NCBI GenBank assembly: GCA_040182905.1
Contig: JARQWU010000023.1
Span: 1 to 64,000 of the forward strand
Length of the DNA: 64,000 nucleotides
Direction: 5' to 3'
Source: Barthelona sp. PAP020
Lineage: Eukaryota > Metamonada: BaSk clade
Each line of letters opens with the position of its first letter. The first letter of the stretch is position 1. A program made the translations under genes and the position numbers. Below are positions 46,256 through 55,550 of this stretch, piece after piece. Under the pieces are notes generated by a model. That model ran no database searches. It saw nothing but the letters and a program-made list of their open reading frames with translations, and was not told where the DNA came from.

Positions 46256-47041
46256 TTAAGCAATTGTTGAATCCATTGCAGAACCTTTTTCAGCATCAAC
46301 AGAAGCTGTCCGTTGAATTAGAGAAACAGATAAATCTTTTAAGCTCAAAAGACTGGGTTTCTTACGATTTACAAAAGGGCTAAGAGAAATACCTCGTGAA
46401 GGTGGTAATCTTATTTCAGGTGTCGAAATTCTGGTTTGAGGACGTGGTGGTAAATCTTTCTGAAATAATTTAAGTGGATCAACATCATCATCATCAGATG
46501 AATCTAAGTCTGAATCAGAATCTATCTTTTGTGAATTTTCCTTTAAAATCGAAGATGGAGGAGCTGAAGCAACCCGGTTTGGTTGATAAGGTATTGGTGA
46601 AGGAATTAACAAATAATTTGACTCAAATTCTTCATTGTCACTTATCACAGAAATAACTGAAGGAGAAGAAGCTATTGAAATTGTTTGCTCAACAGGAGAA
46701 CTCAAATTTTTATCTTTGAAACTGTGATCTATCATTGAAAAAGAAACATCAGCAGCAACAACAGGATTAATTACAATACTTTGTTCGATATCTTCGTCAG
46801 AAGAAGAAGAAATATCACAATCACTGTCACTAACTGCAAGTTCAGTTATATCAATAATATGTGTATGAGGTGTGTCTAAAACACTTTGACTATTAGATCT
46901 ATTGGCAAGGGTTAATGACAATGGTGTTGATTGCAAAAAAGGAGAACGTTTCATTATGGGATATTCAATATTCTGTAATCTTTCTCTATCATAGCTAATA
47001 GATTGATCATCTACACTATGATCATCCACAACCAACATCAT
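46256..47041 (-). CDS. Serine-rich disordered protein, unidentified
   Basis: 261 residues from the ATGATG start (MMLVVDDHSV). It is composed of Ser, Asp, Pro and Ile without a globular core. Features are acidic serine clusters (SDSDCDISSSSDEDIEQS, SDSDLDSSDDDDVDPL), two IISV-type hydrophobic patches (IASSPSVISVISDNEE) and a basic C-terminal region (RGISLSPFVNRKKPSLLSL). SP sites suggest proline-directed kinase targets. SISVIS-DNEE could be a SUMO-interacting motif, which is a hypothesis. The poly-T leader in front of the start would be read through if an upstream codon were used, so the ATG at 47041 is preferred. Confidence 0.5.
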   Translation of the reverse strand: MMLVVDDHSVDDQSISYDRERLQNIEYPIMKRSPFLQSTPLSLTLANRSNSQSVLDTPHTHIIDITELAVSDSDCDISSSSDEDIEQSIVINPVVAADVSFSMIDHSFKDKNLSSPVEQTISIASSPSVISVISDNEEFESNYLLIPSPIPYQPNRVASAPPSSILKENSQKIDSDSDLDSSDDDDVDPLKLFQKDLPPRPQTRISTPEIRLPPSRGISLSPFVNRKKPSLLSLKDLSVSLIQRTASVDAEKGSAMDSTIA

Positions 47042-47399
47042 GGCAAAGGATGTTGATAATTTTAAGAATTGATAATTTCTTTTTTTTTTCTTTTCCTGTG
47101 ACAAGTTTATCGTGTTTGTTGTTGTTATTTTGTTCAAATTTTGAAAGTGATTGTTGAATAAATGCTTTTGTAAAAAATGTAGACCTTTCAGTAATCAAAT
47201 ATAAGATAACATTTTTAAATCCAATGAGATTGGATCCAACTTTTTAAAGATGTTTACATAATTTTTCTTTCATTTTTGGAATTATTTTGAAAAAGTTGCA
47301 TCATATCAAATGTTCTTCAAAGATTTTAAATAATTTAATTAAATTTGCTTTTTATGTTATTTCTAAAACCAAATTTATTGTTTTTAAGAAAAAGAATAA
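47042..47399. other. Divergent promoter region
   Basis: 358 bp between two divergent starts. AT-rich, no ORF. It holds T and A tracts and one GGATCC. Confidence 0.35.
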
Positions 47400-48494
47400 A
47401 TGTTCAAAAACATTTTTTTATTTTCACATTCGAAATCTGATACTTACCACATGACAAGTGATTCCATGGATGATAGTGAAATTGTGTTGAGGAACATTGA
47501 TGTTTCTGATGGTACCATAACTGATTTTTTGGGATTGGACGAAAATATTGTTACCATCAAGGCATCAAATAATTCCATCAATGATTTATCTCATTTGTCT
47601 AATCGTAGTTCTTTGAAATGCTTGATTGCAAATCATAATTATATTTCCACTTTCAGGTCACTACGATCAGTTAATAATTTAAACACCTTAGTCTTATCAA
47701 ATAATAGAATTAAAACAATCAAAGATTCTGCTGTAATGCCTTCATTGACAAAATTGAATTTGTCTCACAATTTATTAGCTGCCTTTGATTATGAAACCAA
47801 TTATTTTCCCAGATTGCAAGAATTAAGATTAAACAGTAATCAAATCAGCAGTTTGGAATCATTTAAAAATTTGCAAAGAATTCAAATTTTGGATTTGGGT
47901 AATAATCAGATTTCTGATATTTCTGAATTAGAAAATTTAAAACATTTGGAAAAATTGAAAAATTTGAATTTGTTAGGCAATCCTTTTGTTCCTTCCAAAG
48001 AAGATAAGGATAAATATGATGCTTATGTTGAAGAAGTGAGAAAATTATTTCCTAATTTGATTGTTTTAGATTCGAAACGTGTTTTACCAAAAAGAGGATT
48101 ACTTTCAGCACGTAAAAAAACTGCGGGAAAAAATCAAAAGCAAAATAAAAATCAACAACTAAATAAAAATCAACAACATAAAAATCGAAATAAGGAAGCA
48201 AAGTCAGAGAATGTTGAAAAATTTGAAAGGACTGAAAAAAAGGAGAAAAAAGAAAAAAAAGAAAAGAAAGAAACGACCAAATCAAGGGAGAGAATGAAAG
48301 CAAATAAACAGAAAGCAAAAAGAGAGCCAACAATTGAAACCGTAGAAGAAAGAAACTTGGATGAAGAAAAAATTATCAACGAAAGTGTCAACATGAATAT
48401 TGATATGAAAAAGAAAGAATTGGGAAAAAGAAAGTCAAATCAAAATGATGTTTTGAAAAATATTCAACAAGAAACAGAGACAGAAAGTTGGTAG
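47400..48494 (+). CDS. SDS22-like leucine-rich repeat protein with Lys-rich tail
   Basis: 364 residues; the first ATG is used, though MTSDSMDD (17 codons later) could be the true start since residues 1-15 are unusual. Leucine-rich repeats of about 22 residues cover about 45-195: LKCLIANHNYISTFRSL, LNTLVLSNNRIKTIKDS, LTKLNLSHNLLAAF, LQELRLNSNQISSL, IQILDLGNNQISDI, LKNLNLLGNPF. They are followed by an LRRcap-like end VRKLFPNLIVLD. This resembles SDS22, ANP32, U2A' and LRR dynein-assembly proteins. The C-terminal 140 residues are Lys/Glu/Asn low complexity. The specific family is not certain. The retroelement begins right after its stop (16 bp). Confidence 0.7.
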   Translation: MFKNIFLFSHSKSDTYHMTSDSMDDSEIVLRNIDVSDGTITDFLGLDENIVTIKASNNSINDLSHLSNRSSLKCLIANHNYISTFRSLRSVNNLNTLVLSNNRIKTIKDSAVMPSLTKLNLSHNLLAAFDYETNYFPRLQELRLNSNQISSLESFKNLQRIQILDLGNNQISDISELENLKHLEKLKNLNLLGNPFVPSKEDKDKYDAYVEEVRKLFPNLIVLDSKRVLPKRGLLSARKKTAGKNQKQNKNQQLNKNQQHKNRNKEAKSENVEKFERTEKKEKKEKKEKKETTKSRERMKANKQKAKREPTIETVEERNLDEEKIINESVNMNIDMKKKELGKRKSNQNDVLKNIQQETETESW

Positions 48495-48509
48495 GAATAA
48501 ATGTATGTT

Positions 48510-48584
48510 CTTTTCCGTTGTTAAATTTTTTTATTTTATTTATGACTTCATTAAACCATCCGTGGGGGTGGGGGAATTGAGGGA
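48510..48584. repeat. Left inverted terminal repeat of the retroelement
   Basis: Segments CTTTTCCGT (48510-48518), ACTTCATTAAACCATCC (48545-48561) and AATTGAGGGA (48575-48584) occur in the same order as the reverse complement of the right end, but with longer spacers here, including GTGGGGGTGGGGG. Confidence 0.5.
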
Positions 48585-48586
48585 TT

Positions 48587-51500
48587 TTATATGCGAACGC
48601 TCGTCTGATTGTTCTCATCGTCTGACGATTCTGAGACGCTGTGACCCGAAAATCTCTCATAATCGTTTACGATGGCACAATCAGCATAATGTTCTGCTAA
48701 ACCTGGTGAGTTCCAACCTCCTGCGGCGCGAACAACTTCCATGTCGGTATGTTTATCCTTTAGTTCTTTAGCCCGTCCTCGGCGGAAAGAATGGAGCAGT
48801 ATGTCCCTAGGTAAATTTCTTTCCTTCGTCCAAGCACGTATTCGAGTGTTTAAAGTTTTCATTAACTCAGTCTTCTCTTGTTTTCTAGCTTTCAGGATCT
48901 TCACCTTGTTCCGAACGAGATTTTGGAAGAATTCCTTACCTTGTGGGTGTTCGTTCAATTCTTGTTCGTTTATAGGGATCGTTTTGCTTGTGTCGTTCTT
49001 CTTAGCATAGATCGAAACCTGTACATTCCCGTCTTGTACTACTACTGCTGAATTCCCCAACTCTAGGTCGCTTCTTCGGGAACATGTGAAATATAAAGCC
49101 AGCGCGGTATCCCTGACATCTTCGCCCTCCGTTTCCTTGATGTATTCTGCCAAGTCCCAGACTTGACTCTTGGAGATTCCTCTTTGATCTCTTATTATGG
49201 GCTCTAAGCCTTTCCTACGTTGTTCATGTCGGTGGCTCATAGCTTTCTTATGTCTTTCGAAAGCGGGGTCCGGAGCCCAACCTAAGGCCCCCCAGAAGTA
49301 TTGTACGGCGGAATACATCGACTGTAATCTTGCCACGCCTACTTTATATGACCCATCTGCTCTCAACTCATTACCACATTCATTAATGAATTTATGTAGA
49401 ACCGTCTCTGCTTGCTTATTCACTTCTGCTGGAACTGCTTCATATAACTTCCCGTAGTACTGGAGGTATTTGTTGTAAATGCTCCGATATTGGTTCCAAG
49501 TTCCTACTGCCACGCCGTCTTTGAGCAGTTCTAATGTAAAAGGGTCAGCCAAACCGCTTAATACAGTTTCGACCTCCTGAAGTTCCTCGTTTCCTTTACT
49601 ACTTAGCCGGTGTGACAAATCAAGACCATCGATTCTCAGAGTCGGTTTATCTCCTTTTGTTTCTGCCACGTAATACCTCCATGGAAGCCAAGTATTGAGT
49701 CGCGCCCCGTAGATATCGATCTCTTTGCCAAAACTCATTGCTCGTAACATGAGATCCAGAACCATGTTCTCCGAAGTTTCTTTGTAAGCCCATCCGCCTT
49801 TGTAGGATTCCACTTCTGCGTAGAATAGGATACTTTCATACCCCCAAGCGGCTTTGGCTTCCTTTTCATCTAAGCTAATGGAGCTTTCCATCGGTGTGGA
49901 AAGGTGAGACGTTTCTAACATCTTTCGTGTGATAACCTCCGGATATTTTCCAAATGCCATCTTATGACGTCGGGCAACTGTCCTTATCTTCCTGCTTTTA
50001 TCTTGCAGACTTTTCCCTGTTCTGTTCTTAATTCTTGGACATTCTCGGACCATAGAAAACGTTTCATTCGTATAGTCTGGGATTTCAAAACTTGTGGGAC
50101 ATAAGGTAAGGTCACCAAAGAGGGTATTATCCTTTATTCTAACAGGTTTATCCCTGCTCAACATGTCTGCAACCTTATTTCGATCAGTAGGAATCCACAT
50201 GGGTATCACTTTAAGATTAAGTTCCTCCATGCGTCTCCATATCCTATTTGACATGTTCCGTAGTGAGTCTTTTACACTTCGCGCTCTTCTGAAAGCACTC
50301 AAGGCGACTTGGTTATCCACGAGCCACACCCAACAACCATTGAGTGCTTTTTCTGGGAAAAACTCAATAGCTTCTTCCAAAGCTGATAACTCTAAGAGGT
50401 CAATTTGTTTAGGAAGCTCTTTCTTTGGTTTTCTCTTCCGCATTCGTTTCTCCTCTTTTGTTTCCAATGCAATGCCAATACCGTTAAGAGATGCGTCGGT
50501 AGCAACGGTCGCTGTTACAACTCTTGGTGAAAGGTCTCCTCTAATTTCTAACTTTAACCAAGCTGATATCTCTTCTCTTAGATGAAGGGGCATGGTAAGT
50601 TTTGTAGAGTTGTGTAGCCTAACAAAATCTTCCATTGAAGAAGCTCCAAAGCGAAACATCTGATGTTTGACGAAATTGCTTATCTCCAAAGATAATCTTC
50701 TGTACTTTTGATGGACAATTGAAGCCGATTGGAGCTTTCCTTGCAGACTTGCTATCTCAGATAGTGTCATCACGTCCTTCGTCATATCTAGCATCTTCTC
50801 TCTTTTATCCCGAGGCAGGCTAATTCTTCGACTTTTTAAATCAAGGTCGAAACCTAGGTATTTCACCTCTTGGTCTGGTTTCTGGGTTTTACTTGATTTT
50901 ACTTTGAAACCAACTCCGTTCAGTAACTTCTTGGTGTGGTCTAATGCCTTTTCGGTTTCTTCTTTAGTCCTTCCTCCGATAAGCAAATCATCTACATATT
51001 GAAGGACAAAGAAACCATCTGCTCTTACTCTCTCAACCACAACCTGTAAAACCATGGTAAACATTTGAGCTGCAACTGATGAACCGAAAGGAAGTCTTTT
51101 AGCCCCGTATGTTTTCCCGTTTACTTTTACTTGAGTTAAACTAGCCCATTCCTCTGAGAGTGGTATATGAGTGTAACCGCTTTCAATATCAATCACTGCA
51201 GCCCACTCAGGAATTAAGGGAAAATATTTCAAAGTGTTAACTTCCGTGGCCCACAGAACACTTTTAGCATTCAGTTCTCTGCAGTCCAAGATTGGGCGAA
51301 TATCATCAACGCCCTTTGGAACTGCGCCAAGACCTGCTGTCAATCCTTTTGAAGGAGTGATCTCCTCTAAGACTCCCATTTCAATCATCTTATTTAACGC
51401 CTTCTCTTCATCAATACCAGCCCAATTTTGAACTTTAGCTGAGAGATTTGTGCCTTCATCAAGAAGAGTGGGTGCCCCTTCGATTAAACTTTTTAGAAAC

Positions 51501-52213
51501 CGTTTAGTCTCTGTATTGTAGCCAAGGGAAGTTGCGATTTTTTCAAAGTTTTCCCAGCACCAGTTCCCATCAATATCTTTTGGGGTACTTGATGATTTTG
51601 CAATACGGACTTCAGGGACGACGTGTGCTACCTGATCCCTTCTTTTCTTGATAACACTTAGTGTTTTGTCTTTTTTCTCTTCCGATTGCGGAAGCTGAGG
51701 TTTCTTGGGTAAATTCTTCTCTTTCTGTTCATTTTTTTTGGTTGGTTCTTTTTCCAAATAAGAAAAAGTTTTGTTTTTATTTGAATTTTTTTGGATTTCC
51801 AGAGGTAAGGCTACTCCAAAGCGATTGAAGCACATATCTATTAAGTCTTTGGCATATCTGTCGCCTGTTCTCATTGTTAAAATCTTTACAATGGCCGATT
51901 TGACCGCTGAATAGATTTCATCGTTGACACCATCGTCCCATCTGTATAAATGTAATTCGTCCAAAAAAATTCCCATAGTTAAGGCAATAACAGCAACGTT
52001 TTGAGCCTCGAATGCACCGTCTTGTCCTGCGAGTGCATCTCGTACATCTTTCGCACGAAAAATCTCTTGAAGAATCGAATTCGTCGTTCTAGCTGTTTCT
52101 GCTTTTACGTTGAGGAATGCAGGTCCATTTTCGTTGGATAGCCTCAACGATTTGGCAAATATTTCTGCCAATTTTTCGACACCTATTGGTGTTGTATCCT
52201 CTTTGTTGTTCAT
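48587..52213 (-). CDS. Fused Gag-RT-RNaseH-tyrosine recombinase polyprotein
   Basis: 1208 residues, one open frame. Residues 1-150 are helical and Gag-like, followed by a Lys/Gln-rich spacer. The reverse transcriptase covers about 290-500: DDIRPILDCRELN, IDIESGYTHIPL, KRLPFGSSVAAQMF and the catalytic YVDD at 406-409. RNase H follows, with TDAS (D573), LLELSALEE (E608), VDN (D633) and RNKVADMLSR. A region of about 220 residues has no recognisable motif; it lacks the methyltransferase motif (N/D-P-P-x) often seen in DIRS. The tyrosine recombinase domain (about 910-1190) has CSRRSD, a Lys in YAKKND, HSFRR (H1141, R1144), GGW and the nucleophile Y1176 in HYAD. All expected active-site residues are present. 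Usually these proteins are in two or three overlapping ORFs, so fusion is unusual. Confidence 0.85.
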   Translation of the reverse strand: MNNKEDTTPIGVEKLAEIFAKSLRLSNENGPAFLNVKAETARTTNSILQEIFRAKDVRDALAGQDGAFEAQNVAVIALTMGIFLDELHLYRWDDGVNDEIYSAVKSAIVKILTMRTGDRYAKDLIDMCFNRFGVALPLEIQKNSNKNKTFSYLEKEPTKKNEQKEKNLPKKPQLPQSEEKKDKTLSVIKKRRDQVAHVVPEVRIAKSSSTPKDIDGNWCWENFEKIATSLGYNTETKRFLKSLIEGAPTLLDEGTNLSAKVQNWAGIDEEKALNKMIEMGVLEEITPSKGLTAGLGAVPKGVDDIRPILDCRELNAKSVLWATEVNTLKYFPLIPEWAAVIDIESGYTHIPLSEEWASLTQVKVNGKTYGAKRLPFGSSVAAQMFTMVLQVVVERVRADGFFVLQYVDDLLIGGRTKEETEKALDHTKKLLNGVGFKVKSSKTQKPDQEVKYLGFDLDLKSRRISLPRDKREKMLDMTKDVMTLSEIASLQGKLQSASIVHQKYRRLSLEISNFVKHQMFRFGASSMEDFVRLHNSTKLTMPLHLREEISAWLKLEIRGDLSPRVVTATVATDASLNGIGIALETKEEKRMRKRKPKKELPKQIDLLELSALEEAIEFFPEKALNGCWVWLVDNQVALSAFRRARSVKDSLRNMSNRIWRRMEELNLKVIPMWIPTDRNKVADMLSRDKPVRIKDNTLFGDLTLCPTSFEIPDYTNETFSMVRECPRIKNRTGKSLQDKSRKIRTVARRHKMAFGKYPEVITRKMLETSHLSTPMESSISLDEKEAKAAWGYESILFYAEVESYKGGWAYKETSENMVLDLMLRAMSFGKEIDIYGARLNTWLPWRYYVAETKGDKPTLRIDGLDLSHRLSSKGNEELQEVETVLSGLADPFTLELLKDGVAVGTWNQYRSIYNKYLQYYGKLYEAVPAEVNKQAETVLHKFINECGNELRADGSYKVGVARLQSMYSAVQYFWGALGWAPDPAFERHKKAMSHRHEQRRKGLEPIIRDQRGISKSQVWDLAEYIKETEGEDVRDTALALYFTCSRRSDLELGNSAVVVQDGNVQVSIYAKKNDTSKTIPINEQELNEHPQGKEFFQNLVRNKVKILKARKQEKTELMKTLNTRIRAWTKERNLPRDILLHSFRRGRAKELKDKHTDMEVVRAAGGWNSPGLAEHYADCAIVNDYERFSGHSVSESSDDENNQTSVRI

Positions 52214-52360
52214 GAGTGTATTACTTCAAAAATAACGGTAAATGTTCGATATGAGGATCACGAATAAGTATTTTGAGAACGATTCTTTATGTTTCTCAAA
52301 TAAGTCTTGTGTCTTCCAACTTACCAACCAGTTGATATCAGTTTTGAGTGTTTGCTGTCG

Positions 52361-52402
52361 TCACTCAATTGGGATGTTTTATGGAGTCTCTTTACGGAAA
52401 AG
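52361..52402. repeat. Right inverted terminal repeat of the retroelement
   Basis: TCACTCAATT (52361-52370), GGATGTTTTATGGAGT (52372-52387) and ACGGAAAAG (52394-52402) are imperfect reverse complements of the left-end blocks, in mirrored order. Confidence 0.5.
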
Positions 52403-52701
52403 TTCAATAAAGTCTTATTTCATATTTTTTTTTTATTTGATTCCTCAGTATTGGAAGTTTAAGTGTCCAAACAATATATGTACATCTTTTTGGAGAGAAA
52501 AAAAAGCTTGAAGCTGAATGTAAAATCAAAAATTTGTTGTTTAACAATATTAGTATTGTTTTTCAAAAGTAATTTTCAATTATTTGAATATCCAATTGTC
52601 AAATAAAGATGAATCTTCATATTTTTAAATGAAACACAGTTTTTTTTTTTTTAAGAAATTTGAATTTTATGAAGATAATTATTTAAAATTTTGAAAGAAA
52701 T
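52403..52701. other. Spacer between retroelement and FAM227-like gene
   Basis: 299 bp of host-like AT-rich sequence. GC falls immediately beyond the right terminal repeat. Probably the FAM227-like promoter; no ORF. Confidence 0.4.
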
Positions 52702-55437
52702 ATGAATAAACCAACGAAAAATAATCGAGTTAATGCAATTGTATCTGATCTAATGGGATTTGTAACAAAAATTTCTCAATTTGAAAGACTAAACAGAACT
52801 AAATTGGATGAAAAAGAAATAGCGGAATATTTATCCAATGGTATACCAGCTGTTGGGGGAATGTCACGGACAAATGGTGTTTCTTTATTAAAAAATTCTG
52901 TACATTTGCAAAACAAAGCTTCCAATACCAAACAAACTTCACAACCCATTGCATCTTCTTTGCCGAAAACTAAAAAAGTATCAAATAACCAATATACTCC
53001 AATCATTATTCCTGTTGATATTTTTTCTGAGCTTTTACCTAAAACTTCAGATCATGTATATCAAAAGAAGGACGCAATATCTTTATACGTTGAAACAATT
53101 GTGGAAGAAGCTTTACAAAGGAAGTTAGTCAAAATCAAATTTAACATCAATGACATTCCCTTCATTATTAATTCTTCCTTTATTTTTACGACTATTTTTC
53201 CATATATTAATGAAAAAAACATAACTAAACCCAAAAAATTCCAAAAAATATTGGATACTGTTGAAGTTCAACGTATGCTTGAGGCATTGGTGTGGTTTGT
53301 ACATATGAGAGAATTTGAGATCAACAATATGACTGAAGAAAATCAATTTGTAAATTTGGAATCAAATCCAGCAATAATTCAGGATATTTATGAAAGAGAG
53401 GGATGGCTATTAACCATCTTAACTCATGGATATACTTCGGTGTTTGTTTCTTTGGATAGTGGACAGTTTCAACATCACAGTGATTCTGATCGGTCAGAAT
53501 TTTTAACTTTTTTCCCTATTGTCATGGCATATGCTGTATTGTCTGTATTTTATCACTGTTTTCCTGCTTGTAATGAAGTGTATACGGCTCAATTTCTTAT
53601 TGACGTTTATCAATTAGTTTCTTTATTGTTTAACGGTATTCCTTATAGTGTTAGTTTAATTAATGAGTATAGACAGAAGTTTTTCATTGTGAATGAATTG
53701 AAGTGTTTTAGTGAGAATTCACCAGTGAAAATCCATTCAAAAATTCCATTATCTGCTGGATTTAACAAGAAAGAAAACATTTTAAAGAATCATATCAATT
53801 TAGATAGTCCTATTGTATTGTCAAAGAACGTTTCTTCACCCAATCCTAATTCTCCCAACAAACGATGTTTCAGTCGGTCTTTGACTCCTGATTTAACCAA
53901 TAAGAACAGACATGTAAAATGGCAAGATACTGATTCAAATCGTCCTAAATCTCAATTAGCTATGAATACTCCTTTAAATAGCTCATCATCTTCAAAAAAT
54001 CAGCATTATCATCTTCAAACACCAAAACCTGAAGTAAAATCAAAAAAACAAAAAGATTCTGATTCATATAAGTTTCCACAACTTCCTTCATCTCCATCAT
54101 CATCAGCAGTTGGTACGAAAATTGCAAAAAAGTATCAAAATTCAACATTGAATACCCCCATCGATAAACAAACACCTATAACAAATAAAGTTGATGAAAA
54201 AATCAAAACTAAGACAAATATTAGATCCAATCGAAGAAATGGAAGTATAAAGAAACAAGCTACAATTTTCCCCACACCCGTTGGAGAAACCTCAAGTAAT
54301 AATCAAATACCAGGCCAACAATTAAATGTCGATGTTCAAGTAAAACTTTCCAGAGATAGCAGAAAGAGATTACTTGTACGCCCAAAGAAATTCAATTCGC
54401 TTGCAAAATCACCGTTACTTGATCCGTCATTGTATTCAGTTGTTTCATTAAAACCTGCTAAAGATATTGATACTATTCATTTGAGACATATTGGTGATTT
54501 AGAACGAAGAACTGAATTGGATTTAAATTTGGATGAAGAGAAATTGGAAGTTGGAATTTTGACTAAAAACCAAAGATATCAGCAAATAATGAAAGATTTG
54601 CATATTTCTGAAGATTATGAAGAGTTTTTTAATAAAACAGTTCAAACTTTCACTCCTGGAAAAAAAGCTGTTTACATACTTCATCCATCTGTTAACACAA
54701 CAAAATCTTCCCCTTATGTTAATGGAAGACTATTTCCACTCGGTATTGAATTGAATGGTCCAGAAATGGATAAGATTAATCAAGAAATAGGAAAAGTTGA
54801 GAAAAATACCATCGACCAATTAATTGAAAATGAAATAAGCTATTTTGAAAACAAATTAAGACTAAAGGCTCAAACACCTTTAGAAAGAGCAGTTTTTGTG
54901 AGAAAAATGTTGGAAAGGAGCAAATTATACAATAGAAACAAAGGATTATCAGTTTCTTTGACAGATTTAAAATTGCAAAAGAAAAAAGAAACTTTGGAAG
55001 CTCAAGTGGATAAGATTTTGAGAGATGAAAAACTTTTGCAAAATTATGCTATGGATTTGGATAAAAAGAAACGAGAATTTGAAGAAAATGAAGAAGTCAG
55101 GGAAGAAGAAGATGTGTTTTCACTTATAGACCACAGCAAAGCGGATGAACAAAGAAGACCTTCTTTATTACCAACATTACCAATTTCAATCAACACAAGA
55201 AGATCAAGTGTGATTCAACTCACTGAACGAACGGTTCATCCTGATACAATTGATGAAGATATTGCTGTTGCAACTACATTCATGAATGATGATGTGGCTC
55301 CTATGGCAGTAGGTAGAAGAATGTCTACTGGATTAGCTATGGACGTTGGTTTGCCTTGGGAAGACATAATTGATCCAATTGTTGCTCTGAGTGAAGAAAG
55401 TGATTATGAATGGGATCCTGCCGATATTGTAAATTAA
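52702..55437 (+). CDS. FAM227-like protein
   Basis: 911 residues. A conserved helical core at about 195-330 includes RMLEALVWFVHMREFE, a long insert, then FLTFFPIVMAYAVLSVFYHCFPACNE in two overlapping helices and FLIDVYQLVSLLFNGI. This follows the FAM227 pattern, where an aromatic helix is followed by S-x-x-x-H-x-x-F-P and W/F-rich segments. A long polar linker (about 380-560) precedes a charged C-terminal half with coiled coil (DLKLQKKKETLEAQVDKILR). The C-terminus is acidic. FAM227A/B function is poorly known, with expression linked to ciliated and germ cells. The assignment rests on the core only, so confidence is moderate. Confidence 0.45.
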   Translation: MNKPTKNNRVNAIVSDLMGFVTKISQFERLNRTKLDEKEIAEYLSNGIPAVGGMSRTNGVSLLKNSVHLQNKASNTKQTSQPIASSLPKTKKVSNNQYTPIIIPVDIFSELLPKTSDHVYQKKDAISLYVETIVEEALQRKLVKIKFNINDIPFIINSSFIFTTIFPYINEKNITKPKKFQKILDTVEVQRMLEALVWFVHMREFEINNMTEENQFVNLESNPAIIQDIYEREGWLLTILTHGYTSVFVSLDSGQFQHHSDSDRSEFLTFFPIVMAYAVLSVFYHCFPACNEVYTAQFLIDVYQLVSLLFNGIPYSVSLINEYRQKFFIVNELKCFSENSPVKIHSKIPLSAGFNKKENILKNHINLDSPIVLSKNVSSPNPNSPNKRCFSRSLTPDLTNKNRHVKWQDTDSNRPKSQLAMNTPLNSSSSSKNQHYHLQTPKPEVKSKKQKDSDSYKFPQLPSSPSSSAVGTKIAKKYQNSTLNTPIDKQTPITNKVDEKIKTKTNIRSNRRNGSIKKQATIFPTPVGETSSNNQIPGQQLNVDVQVKLSRDSRKRLLVRPKKFNSLAKSPLLDPSLYSVVSLKPAKDIDTIHLRHIGDLERRTELDLNLDEEKLEVGILTKNQRYQQIMKDLHISEDYEEFFNKTVQTFTPGKKAVYILHPSVNTTKSSPYVNGRLFPLGIELNGPEMDKINQEIGKVEKNTIDQLIENEISYFENKLRLKAQTPLERAVFVRKMLERSKLYNRNKGLSVSLTDLKLQKKKETLEAQVDKILRDEKLLQNYAMDLDKKKREFEENEEVREEEDVFSLIDHSKADEQRRPSLLPTLPISINTRRSSVIQLTERTVHPDTIDEDIAVATTFMNDDVAPMAVGRRMSTGLAMDVGLPWEDIIDPIVALSEESDYEWDPADIVN

Positions 55438-55550
55438 TTTTTTATTTTGTTATTTTGCAATAAATTTCTTTTCAATTTATCAAAAGAATTGAAACATGGT
55501 TGATTCTCGTAATTTTTTTTCCACTATTTTGATGATTACAGTTCAAAATT

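Larger units (their letters stand above)
48510..52402 (-). mobile_element. DIRS-like tyrosine-recombinase retrotransposon, about 3.9 kb
   Basis: One large ORF on the minus strand encodes Gag-like, reverse transcriptase, RNase H and tyrosine recombinase regions. The ends carry imperfect inverted repeats (48510-48584 and 52361-52402). GC content is clearly higher than in the host: a sample line (49561-49620) is 27 of 60 against 16 of 60 in spatacsin (19201-19260). Tyrosine-recombinase elements do not make target duplications, and none is seen. The ORF is intact, suggesting recent arrival. It lies between the LRR and FAM227-like genes and interrupts neither. Confidence 0.8.

Noticed and set aside
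50094-50585. 163-codon plus-strand ORF within the retroelement
   Set aside because: Antisense to the RNase H region, whose active-site residues are intact. No motif in the plus frame.
52242-52511. 89-codon ORF next to the right end of the retroelement
   Set aside because: It runs across the terminal repeat and into host spacer. No recognisable product.
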